From assembly GCA_021833045.1 (NCBI GenBank), contig JAKBGP010000034.1, positions 1 through 14,003 on the forward strand: a stretch of 14,003 nt of DNA. Direction: 5' to 3'. The notes under the pieces were generated by a model, which saw only the letters and a program-made list of their open reading frames with translations, ran no database searches and was not told the DNA's origin. A program made the position numbers and the translations under genes. Shown here piece by piece: positions 7,567 through 14,003 of this stretch. Each line of letters opens with the position of its first letter. Position 1 is the first letter of the stretch. The stretch is from Thermoplasmata archaeon. Its GTDB lineage: Archaea; Thermoplasmatota; Thermoplasmata; Thermoplasmatales; Thermoplasmataceae.

Positions 7567-7735
7567 GCTCACAGTATACAACGATTCATATTATTATTTT
7601 TTCCTGACATCCTCTCCTCCCTGAAGGTCGGAGCTTTCCTGCTCAAAAAAATTGTAAAATTTGTTGTGGTCTCACAGGGATGCTTAATGCACAATATTCC
7701 TGTGCTTACAGATCATGTATGTCATCCGGCAAAGG

Positions 7736-7743
7736 TTTTATTC
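7736..7743 (+). promoter_or_regulatory. TATA-like element of rfcL
   Basis: TTTTATTC is centred about 25 bases before the ATG at 7764. This supports that start and a leaderless message. Confidence 0.4.
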
Positions 7744-7763
7744 ATGATTTACTACACTTCATT

Positions 7764-9101
7764 ATGGACATATGGAGCGAAGAGCTCAGGCCAGCCAAAA
7801 TGGATGATCTTCTCATGTCCAGGGAAACAAAGGAGAAGATATTAAACTGGATTTCATCATGGGAATCCGGTAACCCAAAGAAAAAAGGGCTTCTATTATA
7901 TGGCACTCCGGGTGTAGGGAAAACTTCTGCAGCATATGTCATCTCAAAGGAGAAAAACTGGAAGATTCTGGAGGTAAATTCGTCAGAATATAGAAATGAA
8001 AAATTCCTGAACCAGACTGCTGGATTATATACTGTGTATATGGAACTTGATTCTTTCACGGATCAATATGAAAAAAGAACAATCGACAAGATGGTTCTCA
8101 TAGATGAAGCAGATAATATATTCGAAAGGGGAACTGAGGGCAAGGAAACAGGCGGATATGTAGCGATCAAGGAAACATTGAGAAATACCAGGGTACCGGT
8201 CATAATCACGATGAATGAATACTGGGATTTCTATAGAAGGAGCACTGCAAAGGATATCATATCAATGTGCGAAGTTGTGGAATTCACAATGTACAAGAGA
8301 AAAAATGATCTTGATTATAAAAATGCAGTTGCAAGAATGGCAGATAGGATAATGGATATCTGTTCAAGAAGCGGGTTGAAGGTCTCAAGAGCATCAATAG
8401 AAGGAATAATCAGGAATAACTTCCCGGACATCAGGGGTGCTGTGAATGATGCATATTCCTTTGCACTTTCATCAGGAGAGTCAGGAGAAAGTTTGAGAGA
8501 CAGGAAAAGCGAGACATTCAATGTGATCAGGGAAGTCCTGAGTGGAGAAGATTTTGACAGAAACCTACGACTCATAAGGGAAAGCGATATGGATAAGGAC
8601 ACACTGCTACAGTGGATGAACACCAACGCACCAAGGGAGTGCAAGACAATTAAATCACTGGAAATGGTTGAGAATTATCTCTCAATCATAGACGTAATAT
8701 CCAGAAGTGCTGCCAGGATGAGGCACTACTCGCTCTGGAGATATGTTGATGAATTGTCTGCAGCAACTTTCACTATGGTGGACAGGCATGGGGGATATAC
8801 AAAATATGACTTTCCCACATATCTCACTGCAATGAGCAAATCAAGAAAGAGCAGATCAGCCATAAACAGGGTATGCAGGGCAATGGAAATAGCCTTCCAC
8901 ATATCTCACTCAGATGCAATTGATAACAGGCCATACTTCAGGGAACTCTCAAAATATGCAGGAGGAATAGAAAATGATTTCACCATTTTACTCAATGAAA
9001 GATGTTATGATGAGATTATGCACTCAAATGCATCCGAAAAGAGGAAGAAATTTGAACCATTAAACAGGGATGATATGAATATCTATCTTTCAGCAGATTG
9101 A
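7764..9101 (+). CDS. rfcL: Replication factor C large subunit (clamp loader AAA+ ATPase)
   Basis: RFC opens the PCNA ring and loads it onto primed DNA. This 445-residue protein starts MDIWSEELRPAKMDDLL, matching the WxEKYRPxxxxDL opening of the family. Walker A is GTPGVGKTS (47-55), Walker B is MVLIDEAD (110-117), and ITMNE supplies the sensor-1 Asn (~151). The helical C-terminal collar region follows. The reading frame runs further upstream to an ATG at 7680, but those 28 residues do not belong to the family, and a TATA-like box lies within that stretch. The C-terminus ends NIYLSAD without a visible lysine-rich tail or PIP box (QxxLxxFF) seen in many archaeal large subunits. The small subunit gene is not in the window. 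The gene converges on the Pop5-like ORF, five bases apart. Confidence 0.93.
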   Translation: MDIWSEELRPAKMDDLLMSRETKEKILNWISSWESGNPKKKGLLLYGTPGVGKTSAAYVISKEKNWKILEVNSSEYRNEKFLNQTAGLYTVYMELDSFTDQYEKRTIDKMVLIDEADNIFERGTEGKETGGYVAIKETLRNTRVPVIITMNEYWDFYRRSTAKDIISMCEVVEFTMYKRKNDLDYKNAVARMADRIMDICSRSGLKVSRASIEGIIRNNFPDIRGAVNDAYSFALSSGESGESLRDRKSETFNVIREVLSGEDFDRNLRLIRESDMDKDTLLQWMNTNAPRECKTIKSLEMVENYLSIIDVISRSAARMRHYSLWRYVDELSAATFTMVDRHGGYTKYDFPTYLTAMSKSRKSRSAINRVCRAMEIAFHISHSDAIDNRPYFRELSKYAGGIENDFTILLNERCYDEIMHSNASEKRKKFEPLNRDDMNIYLSAD

Positions 9102-9106
9102 AATAT

Positions 9107-9367
9107 TCAAGAATTATCTATGATATTCTTGCATTTCTTTATTGTGCCACTCACTGTTATGACCGTTGCAATCGAGGAATACTTCCCAATATGCTTGCAT
9201 ACCTGATCCTTCAGGAACTGGTCCGTGAGTATTATGGAATGGGTCATTGTCCTGTATTTCTCTTTCGAATGGAATACTCTGCTCAAGCTCCTGATCAGTT
9301 CATCTCCTTCAGGTCTTTTAATTACCTTCATGAGAATGTATCTTTTCCTGTATGGGGAGCATTTCAT
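9107..9367 (-). CDS. rnp2: Probable RNase P protein component 2 (Rnp2/Pop5), short form
   Basis: The 86-residue basic protein begins with KRYILMKVI and ends with VITVSGTIKKCKNII. Archaeal Pop5 proteins begin with an RRYIxFEVI strand and end with a highly characteristic xxSGTIRxAxxKF segment, so both ends match. The middle is shorter than in methanogen and Pyrococcus homologues, which are around 120 residues. An in-frame TAA just upstream fixes the start near 9367. A minus-strand CTTAATAAC centred about 25 bases before it (9388-9396) fits a leaderless promoter. Divergent placement next to eL15 agrees with the known archaeal clustering of L15e, Pop5 and Rpp30. It would bind RNase P RNA in 5' tRNA maturation. 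The plus-strand ORF over the same bases is treated as a shadow. Confidence 0.6.
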   Translation of the reverse strand: MKCSPYRKRYILMKVIKRPEGDELIRSLSRVFHSKEKYRTMTHSIILTDQFLKDQVCKHIGKYSSIATVITVSGTIKKCKNIIDNS

Positions 9368-9499
9368 ACGCGGTTATCATGAATCTGGTTATTAAGATTC
9401 CACAAAGTATTCTATGTGAGGTTTCTGCCGCATTGGCTTGAATTGAAGTGTCTTTCATTAATAACATTTTTATGATTCAGATTTTAATGGTATTGTCAT

Positions 9500-9511
9500 A
9501 AAATTATTTAT
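9500..9511 (+). promoter_or_regulatory. TATA-like region of rpl15e
   Basis: An A/T-rich AAATTATTTAT lies about 45-55 bases before the eL15 start, predicting a leader of about 22 bases. That leader contains AGGT (9543-9546), complementary to the 16S rRNA 3' end and 8 bases before the ATG. Confidence 0.4.
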
Positions 9512-9554
9512 CATAGCAGGGTATAACGGTACACTTATTCAAAGGTAGAACAAA

Positions 9555-10151
9555 ATGGTCAATCATTCGAATCTGTATGGAAGAATAGCAGAAAGCTGGA
9601 ATTCACCTAAAAAATCAGAGATACTTATTTTTCAGAGACAGCGCATGATAGAGTGGAGAAACGGTAACGCTGTGGAGAGAGTTGAATACCCAACAAGGTT
9701 GGACAGGGCAAGATCACTTGGGTACAAATCAAAGAACGGATATGTAGTAGTAAGATCAAGAGTCAGGAGAGGCGGATCAAACAGGCCCAAGATCATGGGT
9801 GGAAGAAGACCAAGAAGAATGGCATACTCCAAACTCACAAGAAAGAAGAGCATTCAGTGGATTGCAGAAGAGAGAGCCGCGGACAGGTATCCTAACATGG
9901 AAGTTCTCAATTCATACTATGTTGGTGAGGATGGGTTTTACAAATACTATGAGATCATTCTTGTTGACAAGAGCAAACCTGAAATTTATAAGGACAGCCG
10001 CATTTCTTGGATATCTGAGCCACAGAACAAAGGAAGGGTTTACAGAGGACTGACTTCTGCAGGATACAAGGGAAGAGGTCTCAGAACTGGGAGAAAGAAC
10101 TCAGCTAAGAGCAGGCCATCCATAAGAGCTAACGGTAGATTGAGAAGATAA
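9555..10151 (+). CDS. rpl15e: 50S ribosomal protein eL15 (L15e)
   Basis: Full-length 198-residue basic protein of the large ribosomal subunit. Recognised by [21 protein letters not shown], the basic [10 protein letters not shown]...GGRRPRRM stretch, [20 protein letters not shown], and a C-terminal [12 protein letters not shown]...RTGRKN region ending in Arg-rich sequence. Residues [11 protein letters not shown] and the YYEIILVD strand are family hallmarks. The ATG at 9555 is supported by an upstream AGGT at proper spacing. tRNA-Ser starts eight bases after the stop codon, so the two are very probably on one transcript. The divergent neighbour is the Pop5-like gene. Confidence 0.97.
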   Translation: MVNHSNLYGRIAESWNSPKKSEILIFQRQRMIEWRNGNAVERVEYPTRLDRARSLGYKSKNGYVVVRSRVRRGGSNRPKIMGGRRPRRMAYSKLTRKKSIQWIAEERAADRYPNMEVLNSYYVGEDGFYKYYEIILVDKSKPEIYKDSRISWISEPQNKGRVYRGLTSAGYKGRGLRTGRKNSAKSRPSIRANGRLRR

Positions 10152-10159
10152 TCATTTAG

Positions 10160-10241
10160 GCCGGGGTGGCTCAGTGGTACAGCGCCAGACTTGAGATCTG
10201 GTTCCCTTTGTGGATCGGGAGTTCGAATCTCTCCCCCGGCG
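10160..10241 (+). tRNA. tRNA-Ser (anticodon UGA)
   Basis: Acceptor stem GCCGGGG pairs perfectly with CCCCGGC. The anticodon arm is CCAGA-CTTGAGA-TCTGG, giving anticodon TGA. A 15-base variable region with a TCC/GGA stem makes it class II, as expected for Ser. The T arm is GGGAG-TTCGAAT-CTCTC, with one G-U pair. The discriminator is G (10241), and CCA is not encoded. The D stem is imperfect at its loop-closing pair. I see no intron. Confidence 0.95.
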
Positions 10242-10246
10242 TTTTT
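10241..10246 (+). terminator. Oligo-T terminator after tRNA-Ser
   Basis: Five T residues directly follow the discriminator base. This is a likely transcription end for the rpl15e-tRNA-Ser unit. Confidence 0.45.
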
Positions 10247-10351
10247 ATGTTATAGCGCATGAACTAATGGTTATCAATAAAAAATGATATTATTCCCAGA
10301 TGTGTCTTCGTTTTTGTTCGTCAAAAAGTGAGATAATTGGTAGACGGGAAA

Positions 10352-11770
10352 TCATGCCATCCCCTGTCTTCCAGGTATTATCTTTTTCAGGTATGTGATG
10401 ATTTTTCCTGAAGAGGACATCGTAAATGATATAGTCATTATGAGAATGGACACAATGACAAGGGCAAGTCCAATGGCCTCAACATACCATGAGAGTGTAA
10501 TGGTAAATACCAGAACTCCGAATCCCCCAATAGTGATGCCTGAACCTGCAAATGCGGCCACAATTTTCTTTACATTATCCTGTTCTTTCATAAAATGAAT
10601 GAATACAAGTATAATTCCAGCAAGAAGAGGCATGATGAAAAAGGCGAAGAGAAGGTGCCCGTCAGTGAATGCCATGTCATAGAGATAACCGTTTCCTCCA
10701 TTTGGAGGTACACCGGGAGAGCCAAATCCGTAGTATGTTTCATTGAATTCTATGGAATATCCAATCACTATCATCACTGCCATGGTTGCTATCCAGATGA
10801 ACATTTCAGATGCCTGGAGCAATTTATCAGATCTTCTTGAGGAGAGGGTATAATAAAGGCCAATGATTGAAATAAGGGCCCCAACACCAATTATTCCTGT
10901 CTGACTGTCATCAAGGGCAAGTCCGTTCATTCCACCAGTTCCTGAGGTGAATATGGTAGGAATCGTATATGTCCCAAAGGATGAGATGAAATAAATATAA
11001 CTCATGGAAATAACTCCTATTACCGCAATGATCAGTCCAAAATTCACCACGCTCCTTTTAATAGTTGATAATTTATCATACCCAAAGCCTATGGCAGCAA
11101 GTGCCACTATTCCTGCCATCACTGCAGGAAGCATCTGGTGAGAGTGGGACGTGAGGACATTGCCCAGAAAGGTCTGAAGGCCTCCCCATGCAGTCACATC
11201 GTCATTGAACCAAGAGAGTGATGAGAATCCAAAAAGTGAGCCGTATTCATAGATCATTCCCATAATGGAGGCAATCCCAACTGATACAGTTCCCACGAGA
11301 ATAAGGAAGTATGCACCCCAAGTCTTCTTGAATCTTTCCCTGTCGTTGAATGGTAGAATCAGGAGTGATATGAAGAACATCAGTGCAAGAAACAACATCC
11401 ACACATCTCTCATGGCCTGTATGACATAATCTGGTGTCTGGGTACTGGACGGATAGAAGAATATCATTCCAAGGGCAGTCAGCAACAGGATAGGATATGT
11501 GCTTAGGTTCACGAGTTTCCTTTCAACGGGCAACAGGTTGAGAAGTTCTGAAGAGTATATCAGCAGGAGGAAAATGAATGGAATCATCACAGTGTGGAAG
11601 AAGTTCACCATATCAAGGCTGAAATCTCCGAGGCTGAACCAGCTGACGCCGGGAAGAATGGGCCCTATTAGAAGGAAAAATGTTATGAAAACAAGTGTTG
11701 CAATGGAATTCTTTCTTGGGTCGCGAAGAAAATTCTTCAATTCTGTAGAATTGTCAAAAAATACACTCAT
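10352..11770 (-). CDS. 12-helix membrane protein with histidines in helices 2, 6 and 10; candidate heme-binding protein
   Basis: The 472-residue protein has twelve hydrophobic helices, near 22-40, 53-75, 87-106, 122-140, 151-172, 210-230, 241-264, 290-308, 321-339, 372-392, 402-425 and 428-450. Positive residues gather in the N-terminus, the loops after even helices and the C-terminus, giving N-in/C-in topology. Of only five histidines, His59, His209/His211 (SHSHQML) and His372 (DGHLLFAFF) lie at the outer ends of helices 2, 6 and 10. The fifth, His392, is at the inner end of helix 10. Heme-copper oxidase subunit I has twelve helices and ligands in these same helices, and its helix 10 HxHxxL resembles HSHQML. 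The HH pair of helix 7 and the HxxxY of helix 6 are absent, so an ordinary oxidase is excluded. A TATA-like box at about 11790-11801 supports the start. It is divergent from ctaB. A heme A synthase-like role is an alternative. Confidence 0.75.
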   Translation of the reverse strand: MSVFFDNSTELKNFLRDPRKNSIATLVFITFFLLIGPILPGVSWFSLGDFSLDMVNFFHTVMIPFIFLLLIYSSELLNLLPVERKLVNLSTYPILLLTALGMIFFYPSSTQTPDYVIQAMRDVWMLFLALMFFISLLILPFNDRERFKKTWGAYFLILVGTVSVGIASIMGMIYEYGSLFGFSSLSWFNDDVTAWGGLQTFLGNVLTSHSHQMLPAVMAGIVALAAIGFGYDKLSTIKRSVVNFGLIIAVIGVISMSYIYFISSFGTYTIPTIFTSGTGGMNGLALDDSQTGIIGVGALISIIGLYYTLSSRRSDKLLQASEMFIWIATMAVMIVIGYSIEFNETYYGFGSPGVPPNGGNGYLYDMAFTDGHLLFAFFIMPLLAGIILVFIHFMKEQDNVKKIVAAFAGSGITIGGFGVLVFTITLSWYVEAIGLALVIVSILIMTISFTMSSSGKIITYLKKIIPGRQGMA

Positions 11771-11801
11771 ATCTGATTAATATTTATCTCAATATTAATT
11801 T

Positions 11802-11823
11802 TATGCATCACATATGATGCATA
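11802..11823. promoter_or_regulatory. 22-base palindrome in the divergent promoter region, candidate operator
   Basis: Arms TATGCATCA and TGATGCATA are perfect 9-base inverted repeats with a four-base spacer. The element abuts the TATA-like sequence of the minus-strand membrane protein gene and lies about 115 bases before the ctaB start. This is the form expected of a site for a dimeric helix-turn-helix regulator. Confidence 0.55.
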
Positions 11824-11936
11824 TTCTTTTAATCTGTTGCCAACGAGAATGCACCCTGACCTGACAGAAAGATGAAAGCGAACATTTGATCTCTTATCTG
11901 ATGCTTATAATTTATAATATAGATATATATCCATAT

Positions 11937-12818
11937 GTGGAAATTGAAAGAAAGATTCTGATCTATTTCAAATATACTAAGCCAAGGGTTTGGGCGCTCC
12001 TCGTATACGTTGGAACGGTAGGATCAATCATGGCAGCTGGGGCAGAGGTCGCACAGAAATTAAATCTCATATTTCTTGCCATATTCACATTAATAGCAGG
12101 TACAGCTGGCGCTGAGGCAATAACCAATTACATTGACAGGGACATAGATTCAAGGATGCAGAGAACGGCAGGAAGGCCCCTACCAGCAGGACAGATTACT
12201 GATGCAGGAGCTCAAATCTTTGGATATGTTCTCACATCGACTGCAATCATTCCCCTTGTGCTATTTGGGAGGTATTATGCTGCAATTTTCATGTTTACAG
12301 GAATATTTGACAATGTGTTTATATACAGCTTTCTGTTGAAACGAAAGACTCCTTGGAGCGTAATATTCGGAGGTTTTTCAGGCGGTTTTCCTGTGATCAT
12401 AGGATGGTATACGGTCACGGATAATTTCTCAATAACCCCATTCCTGCTTTTTCTGCTTGTGATAATCTGGATTCCGATTCATATCTGGAGCATTGCATAC
12501 CTTTACAGAGAGGATTATTCCAGTGCAGGTGTACCCATGCTTCCGGTAGTCTGTTCCGAGAGAACCACTTCATGGGCCATAACCATTTCTTCACTCCTGC
12601 TTTCTGTATTTTCACTGCTCCTGTATTTTGTGGGTGAGAATTCAATTATCTACATGAATTTAGCCATTATATTATCAATTCCACTAATTTATTATTCTAT
12701 ACGGTTCATGAAAAAACCAACCAGAAAAACATCCCTGGCACTTTTCAAGTATTCCAGCATGTATCTTGCCATAATATTCTCAGCATTCATGATCCTTGGG
12801 CTTGCCTCAGGTATCTGA
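11937..12818 (+). CDS. ctaB: Protoheme IX farnesyltransferase (heme O synthase), UbiA family
   Basis: Transfers a farnesyl group to heme b to give heme O, the precursor of heme A-type cofactors, in the membrane. From the GTG at 11937 (293 residues) it opens YFKYTKPRVWALL, the COX10/CtaB opening LTKPRV. NYIDRDIDSRMQRT (64-77) is the Asp-rich prenyl diphosphate/Mg2+ motif, followed by RPLPAG. FSGGFPVIIGW, IPIHIWSIA (His182) and DYSSAGVPMLPVV (193-205) are heme O synthase hallmarks that separate it from other UbiA enzymes. About eight to nine membrane helices are present. The start is uncertain: an in-frame ATG lies at 11901, but TTTATAATA at about 11911-11919 sits 23 bases before the GTG and favours it. 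The divergent partner is the 12-helix histidine-containing protein. Confidence 0.9.
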   Translation: MEIERKILIYFKYTKPRVWALLVYVGTVGSIMAAGAEVAQKLNLIFLAIFTLIAGTAGAEAITNYIDRDIDSRMQRTAGRPLPAGQITDAGAQIFGYVLTSTAIIPLVLFGRYYAAIFMFTGIFDNVFIYSFLLKRKTPWSVIFGGFSGGFPVIIGWYTVTDNFSITPFLLFLLVIIWIPIHIWSIAYLYREDYSSAGVPMLPVVCSERTTSWAITISSLLLSVFSLLLYFVGENSIIYMNLAIILSIPLIYYSIRFMKKPTRKTSLALFKYSSMYLAIIFSAFMILGLASGI

Positions 12819-13012
12819 TTCTAAGGTAGCATAATAATATATTTTAGTCAGGTATCGGAGTGCTACTGTCAGGCAGTAATGCATAGTTCCATTTTGGATG
12901 CAATGAATGTGGTTTCAAATATAATTTTGCCGCATCTCTATCTAAGAATGTTATCTGATATGGGCGAGAAGGCACCTGCGAAAAATTGGAATAATTGACT
13001 TCTAATGAATGC

Positions 13013-13375
13013 CTAAAGGGAACGGTCGTTCGGCTTCCTGATAACTATTCCCCCAATGGAAGTTGAAATATTCTGTATTTCTTTGTACATTTCCTCCTCC
13101 ACAGCCTCTGTTGCACCAGCCCAGATGTCTAAGATGCTATTTTCTGAACAGGGTCTTCCAAAGGATATTTCCTCTCCTTCCTTGTCATAGAAGGATGAGA
13201 GTAAGAATGTTATGTGTGTCTTTGAGTTCTGTTGTTGTTTCTCTCCAATTATAGTCATCATTTTTGAAGTTTCAGTGGAATGTTCCTTCACAAATTGAAT
13301 TTTATCAACGTGTTTCTTAAAGATTTCTTCTAATTTGCTGTTTTCAATGGGGTGGGAAACCCTTAACTCAATCAT
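13013..13375 (-). CDS. Small soluble protein, function unknown
   Basis: The 120-residue protein begins MIELRVSHPIEN and has no membrane helix, signal peptide or recognisable motif. Charged helical segments (LEEIFKKHVDKI, EAVEEEMYKEI) alternate with beta-like stretches (THITFLLSSFY, GGIVIRK), so a small alpha/beta fold is likely. A TATA-like CTAAATAC at about 13395-13402 on the minus strand is 24 bases before the ATG, which supports this as a real leaderless gene. It sits alone between ctaB, which converges on it with about 190 gene-free bases between, and the membrane protein at the right edge. Confidence 0.6.
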   Translation of the reverse strand: MIELRVSHPIENSKLEEIFKKHVDKIQFVKEHSTETSKMMTIIGEKQQQNSKTHITFLLSSFYDKEGEEISFGRPCSENSILDIWAGATEAVEEEMYKEIQNISTSIGGIVIRKPNDRSL

Positions 13376-13420
13376 GAAATTACAATCTCTTTCTGTATTT
13401 AGTGTTATTGGTATACGTAT

Positions 13421-13440
13421 GATGAAAAGTATTTATATAT
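13421..13440 (+). promoter_or_regulatory. Strong BRE/TATA-like element with no obvious plus-strand gene
   Basis: GAAAAG followed by TATTTATATAT matches a B-recognition element plus TATA box read on the plus strand, predicting a start near 13460. The A/T-rich core is nearly symmetrical, so it could instead serve the minus-strand gene starting at 13375. Confidence 0.35.
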
Positions 13441-13500
13441 GAGTAAGGAAAAATATTCACGTTTTTCAAATCTAAATTCAAAAAATTCTTATTTTACAAT

Positions 13501-14003
13501 TTATTTCAATTCTGTGGAAGACCCTGTGTCAAGAGAACTTATTCCTCTGCTTCCCACTAAATAAATTGCAGTGAAGAATACTAGAAAAAGAGGTATAAGA
13601 TACAGATCATTCACACTGGTGACAGTTTCCATAAACCAGAATGCGGAGAATGTGAGAAGAATGGCAGATACTGCAACCTTCATAATTGCCTGCTTAACCT
13701 TTCTCACGCTCGTCCTCAGCACAAACGCAAATATCAGTACAAGTATGATTCCTGCGATCAGCCCTATCATCGTAGAATCGTAGTTTTCCGGGAACAGAGC
13801 TATCAGCACGATCGCGGCCTCAAACGCTTCAGTCACGCCAACCGAATAGGCGGTAGAATTTATTCCCTTCTCTCTCTCATCATGATGCTTGGAGTTTTTC
13901 TGGGGCCCCTGTATCTGGAACCTGAAGGATCTCCTTGCGCTTTTCACCAGTCTCAGGCCAAAGTAGAGAAGAAGAATGGCGGATGCAAGCCTCACATAGA
14001 GGA
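13501..14003 (-). CDS. Multi-spanning membrane protein, FTR1/COG4280-like, N-terminus beyond the window
   Basis: The frame stays open to the right edge. An ATG at 13995 exists, but the first visible residues already form part of a membrane helix, so the N-terminal part probably lies outside. Counting from that Met, further helices lie near 50-66, 74-93, 105-124 and 131-148, with a His/Lys/Glu-rich hydrophilic loop at 31-44. The VGVTEAFEAAIVLIAL segment recalls the REGLE-type glutamate motif in a membrane helix of FTR1 iron permeases and the related COG4280 membrane proteins. This suggests metal-ion transport, but the match is weak and from memory. The frame ends with TAA at 13501. Confidence 0.55.
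   Translation of the reverse strand, partial: LYVRLASAILLLYFGLRLVKSARRSFRFQIQGPQKNSKHHDEREKGINSTAYSVGVTEAFEAAIVLIALFPENYDSTMIGLIAGIILVLIFAFVLRTSVRKVKQAIMKVAVSAILLTFSAFWFMETVTSVNDLYLIPLFLVFFTAIYLVGSRGISSLDTGSSTELK

Noticed and set aside
7680..7763. Upstream 28-codon extension of rfcL
   Set aside because: The RFC family N-terminus starts at MDIWSEELRP, and a TATA-like box lies within the extension.
9098..9382. Plus-strand 94-codon ORF over the Pop5-like gene
   Set aside because: It lies antisense to the frame that carries the Pop5-like ends and its own TATA box, overlaps the rfcL end, and its translation shows no motif.
1..14003. CRISPR array, integrase with att sites, or replication origin
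   Set aside because: I saw no regularly spaced direct repeats, no integrase, no duplicated tRNA-Ser 3' end and no ORB-like repeats.

Overview
The window reads as chromosomal DNA of a Thermoplasmatales-type archaeon (relatives of Thermoplasma, Ferroplasma, Cuniculiplasma). The thermosome gene looks closest, from memory, to the Thermoplasma beta subunit. There is an archaeal replication factor C large subunit, ribosomal protein eL15, a class II tRNA-Ser without an encoded CCA, and several TATA-like boxes about 24-26 bases upstream of start codons, as expected for leaderless archaeal transcripts. The species cannot be named from the sequence alone.

Left part (1-3700): an accessory-looking, visibly more A/T-rich stretch. 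It opens with a decayed transposase that carries an in-frame stop. It continues with a small coiled-coil ORF, a two-helix membrane protein with a DnaJ-type zinc finger, a cytosolic HExxH metallopeptidase-like protein and a zinc-ribbon multi-spanning membrane protein. Two gene-free gaps of over 300 bases separate these genes. None belongs to an operon I recognise.

Central part (3700-10250): mostly housekeeping. On the minus strand are thermosome beta, with an inverted repeat directly upstream of its TATA box, and an isochorismatase-fold protein with Gly where hydrolases have the catalytic Cys. A Nudix hydrolase (plus) overlaps the end of a convergent GHMP sugar kinase (minus). Next come rfcL (plus) and, convergent to it, a short minus-strand ORF that I interpret as the RNase P protein Rnp2/Pop5. 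Divergent from that are eL15 and, eight bases after its stop, tRNA-Ser(UGA). Pop5 next to eL15 echoes the conserved archaeal RNase P/exosome/eL15 neighbourhood.

Right part (10350-14003): a 12-helix membrane protein (minus) faces a heme O synthase-type UbiA prenyltransferase (plus, ctaB) across an intergenic region that holds a 9+9 bp palindrome. The membrane protein has histidines at the outer ends of helices 2, 6 and 10, the helices that carry metal or heme ligands in heme-copper oxidase subunit I. I consider this pair the most interesting part of the window: a possible undescribed heme protein linked to heme O/A metabolism. A small soluble unknown protein and the C-terminal part of a membrane protein resembling FTR1/COG4280 end the window.
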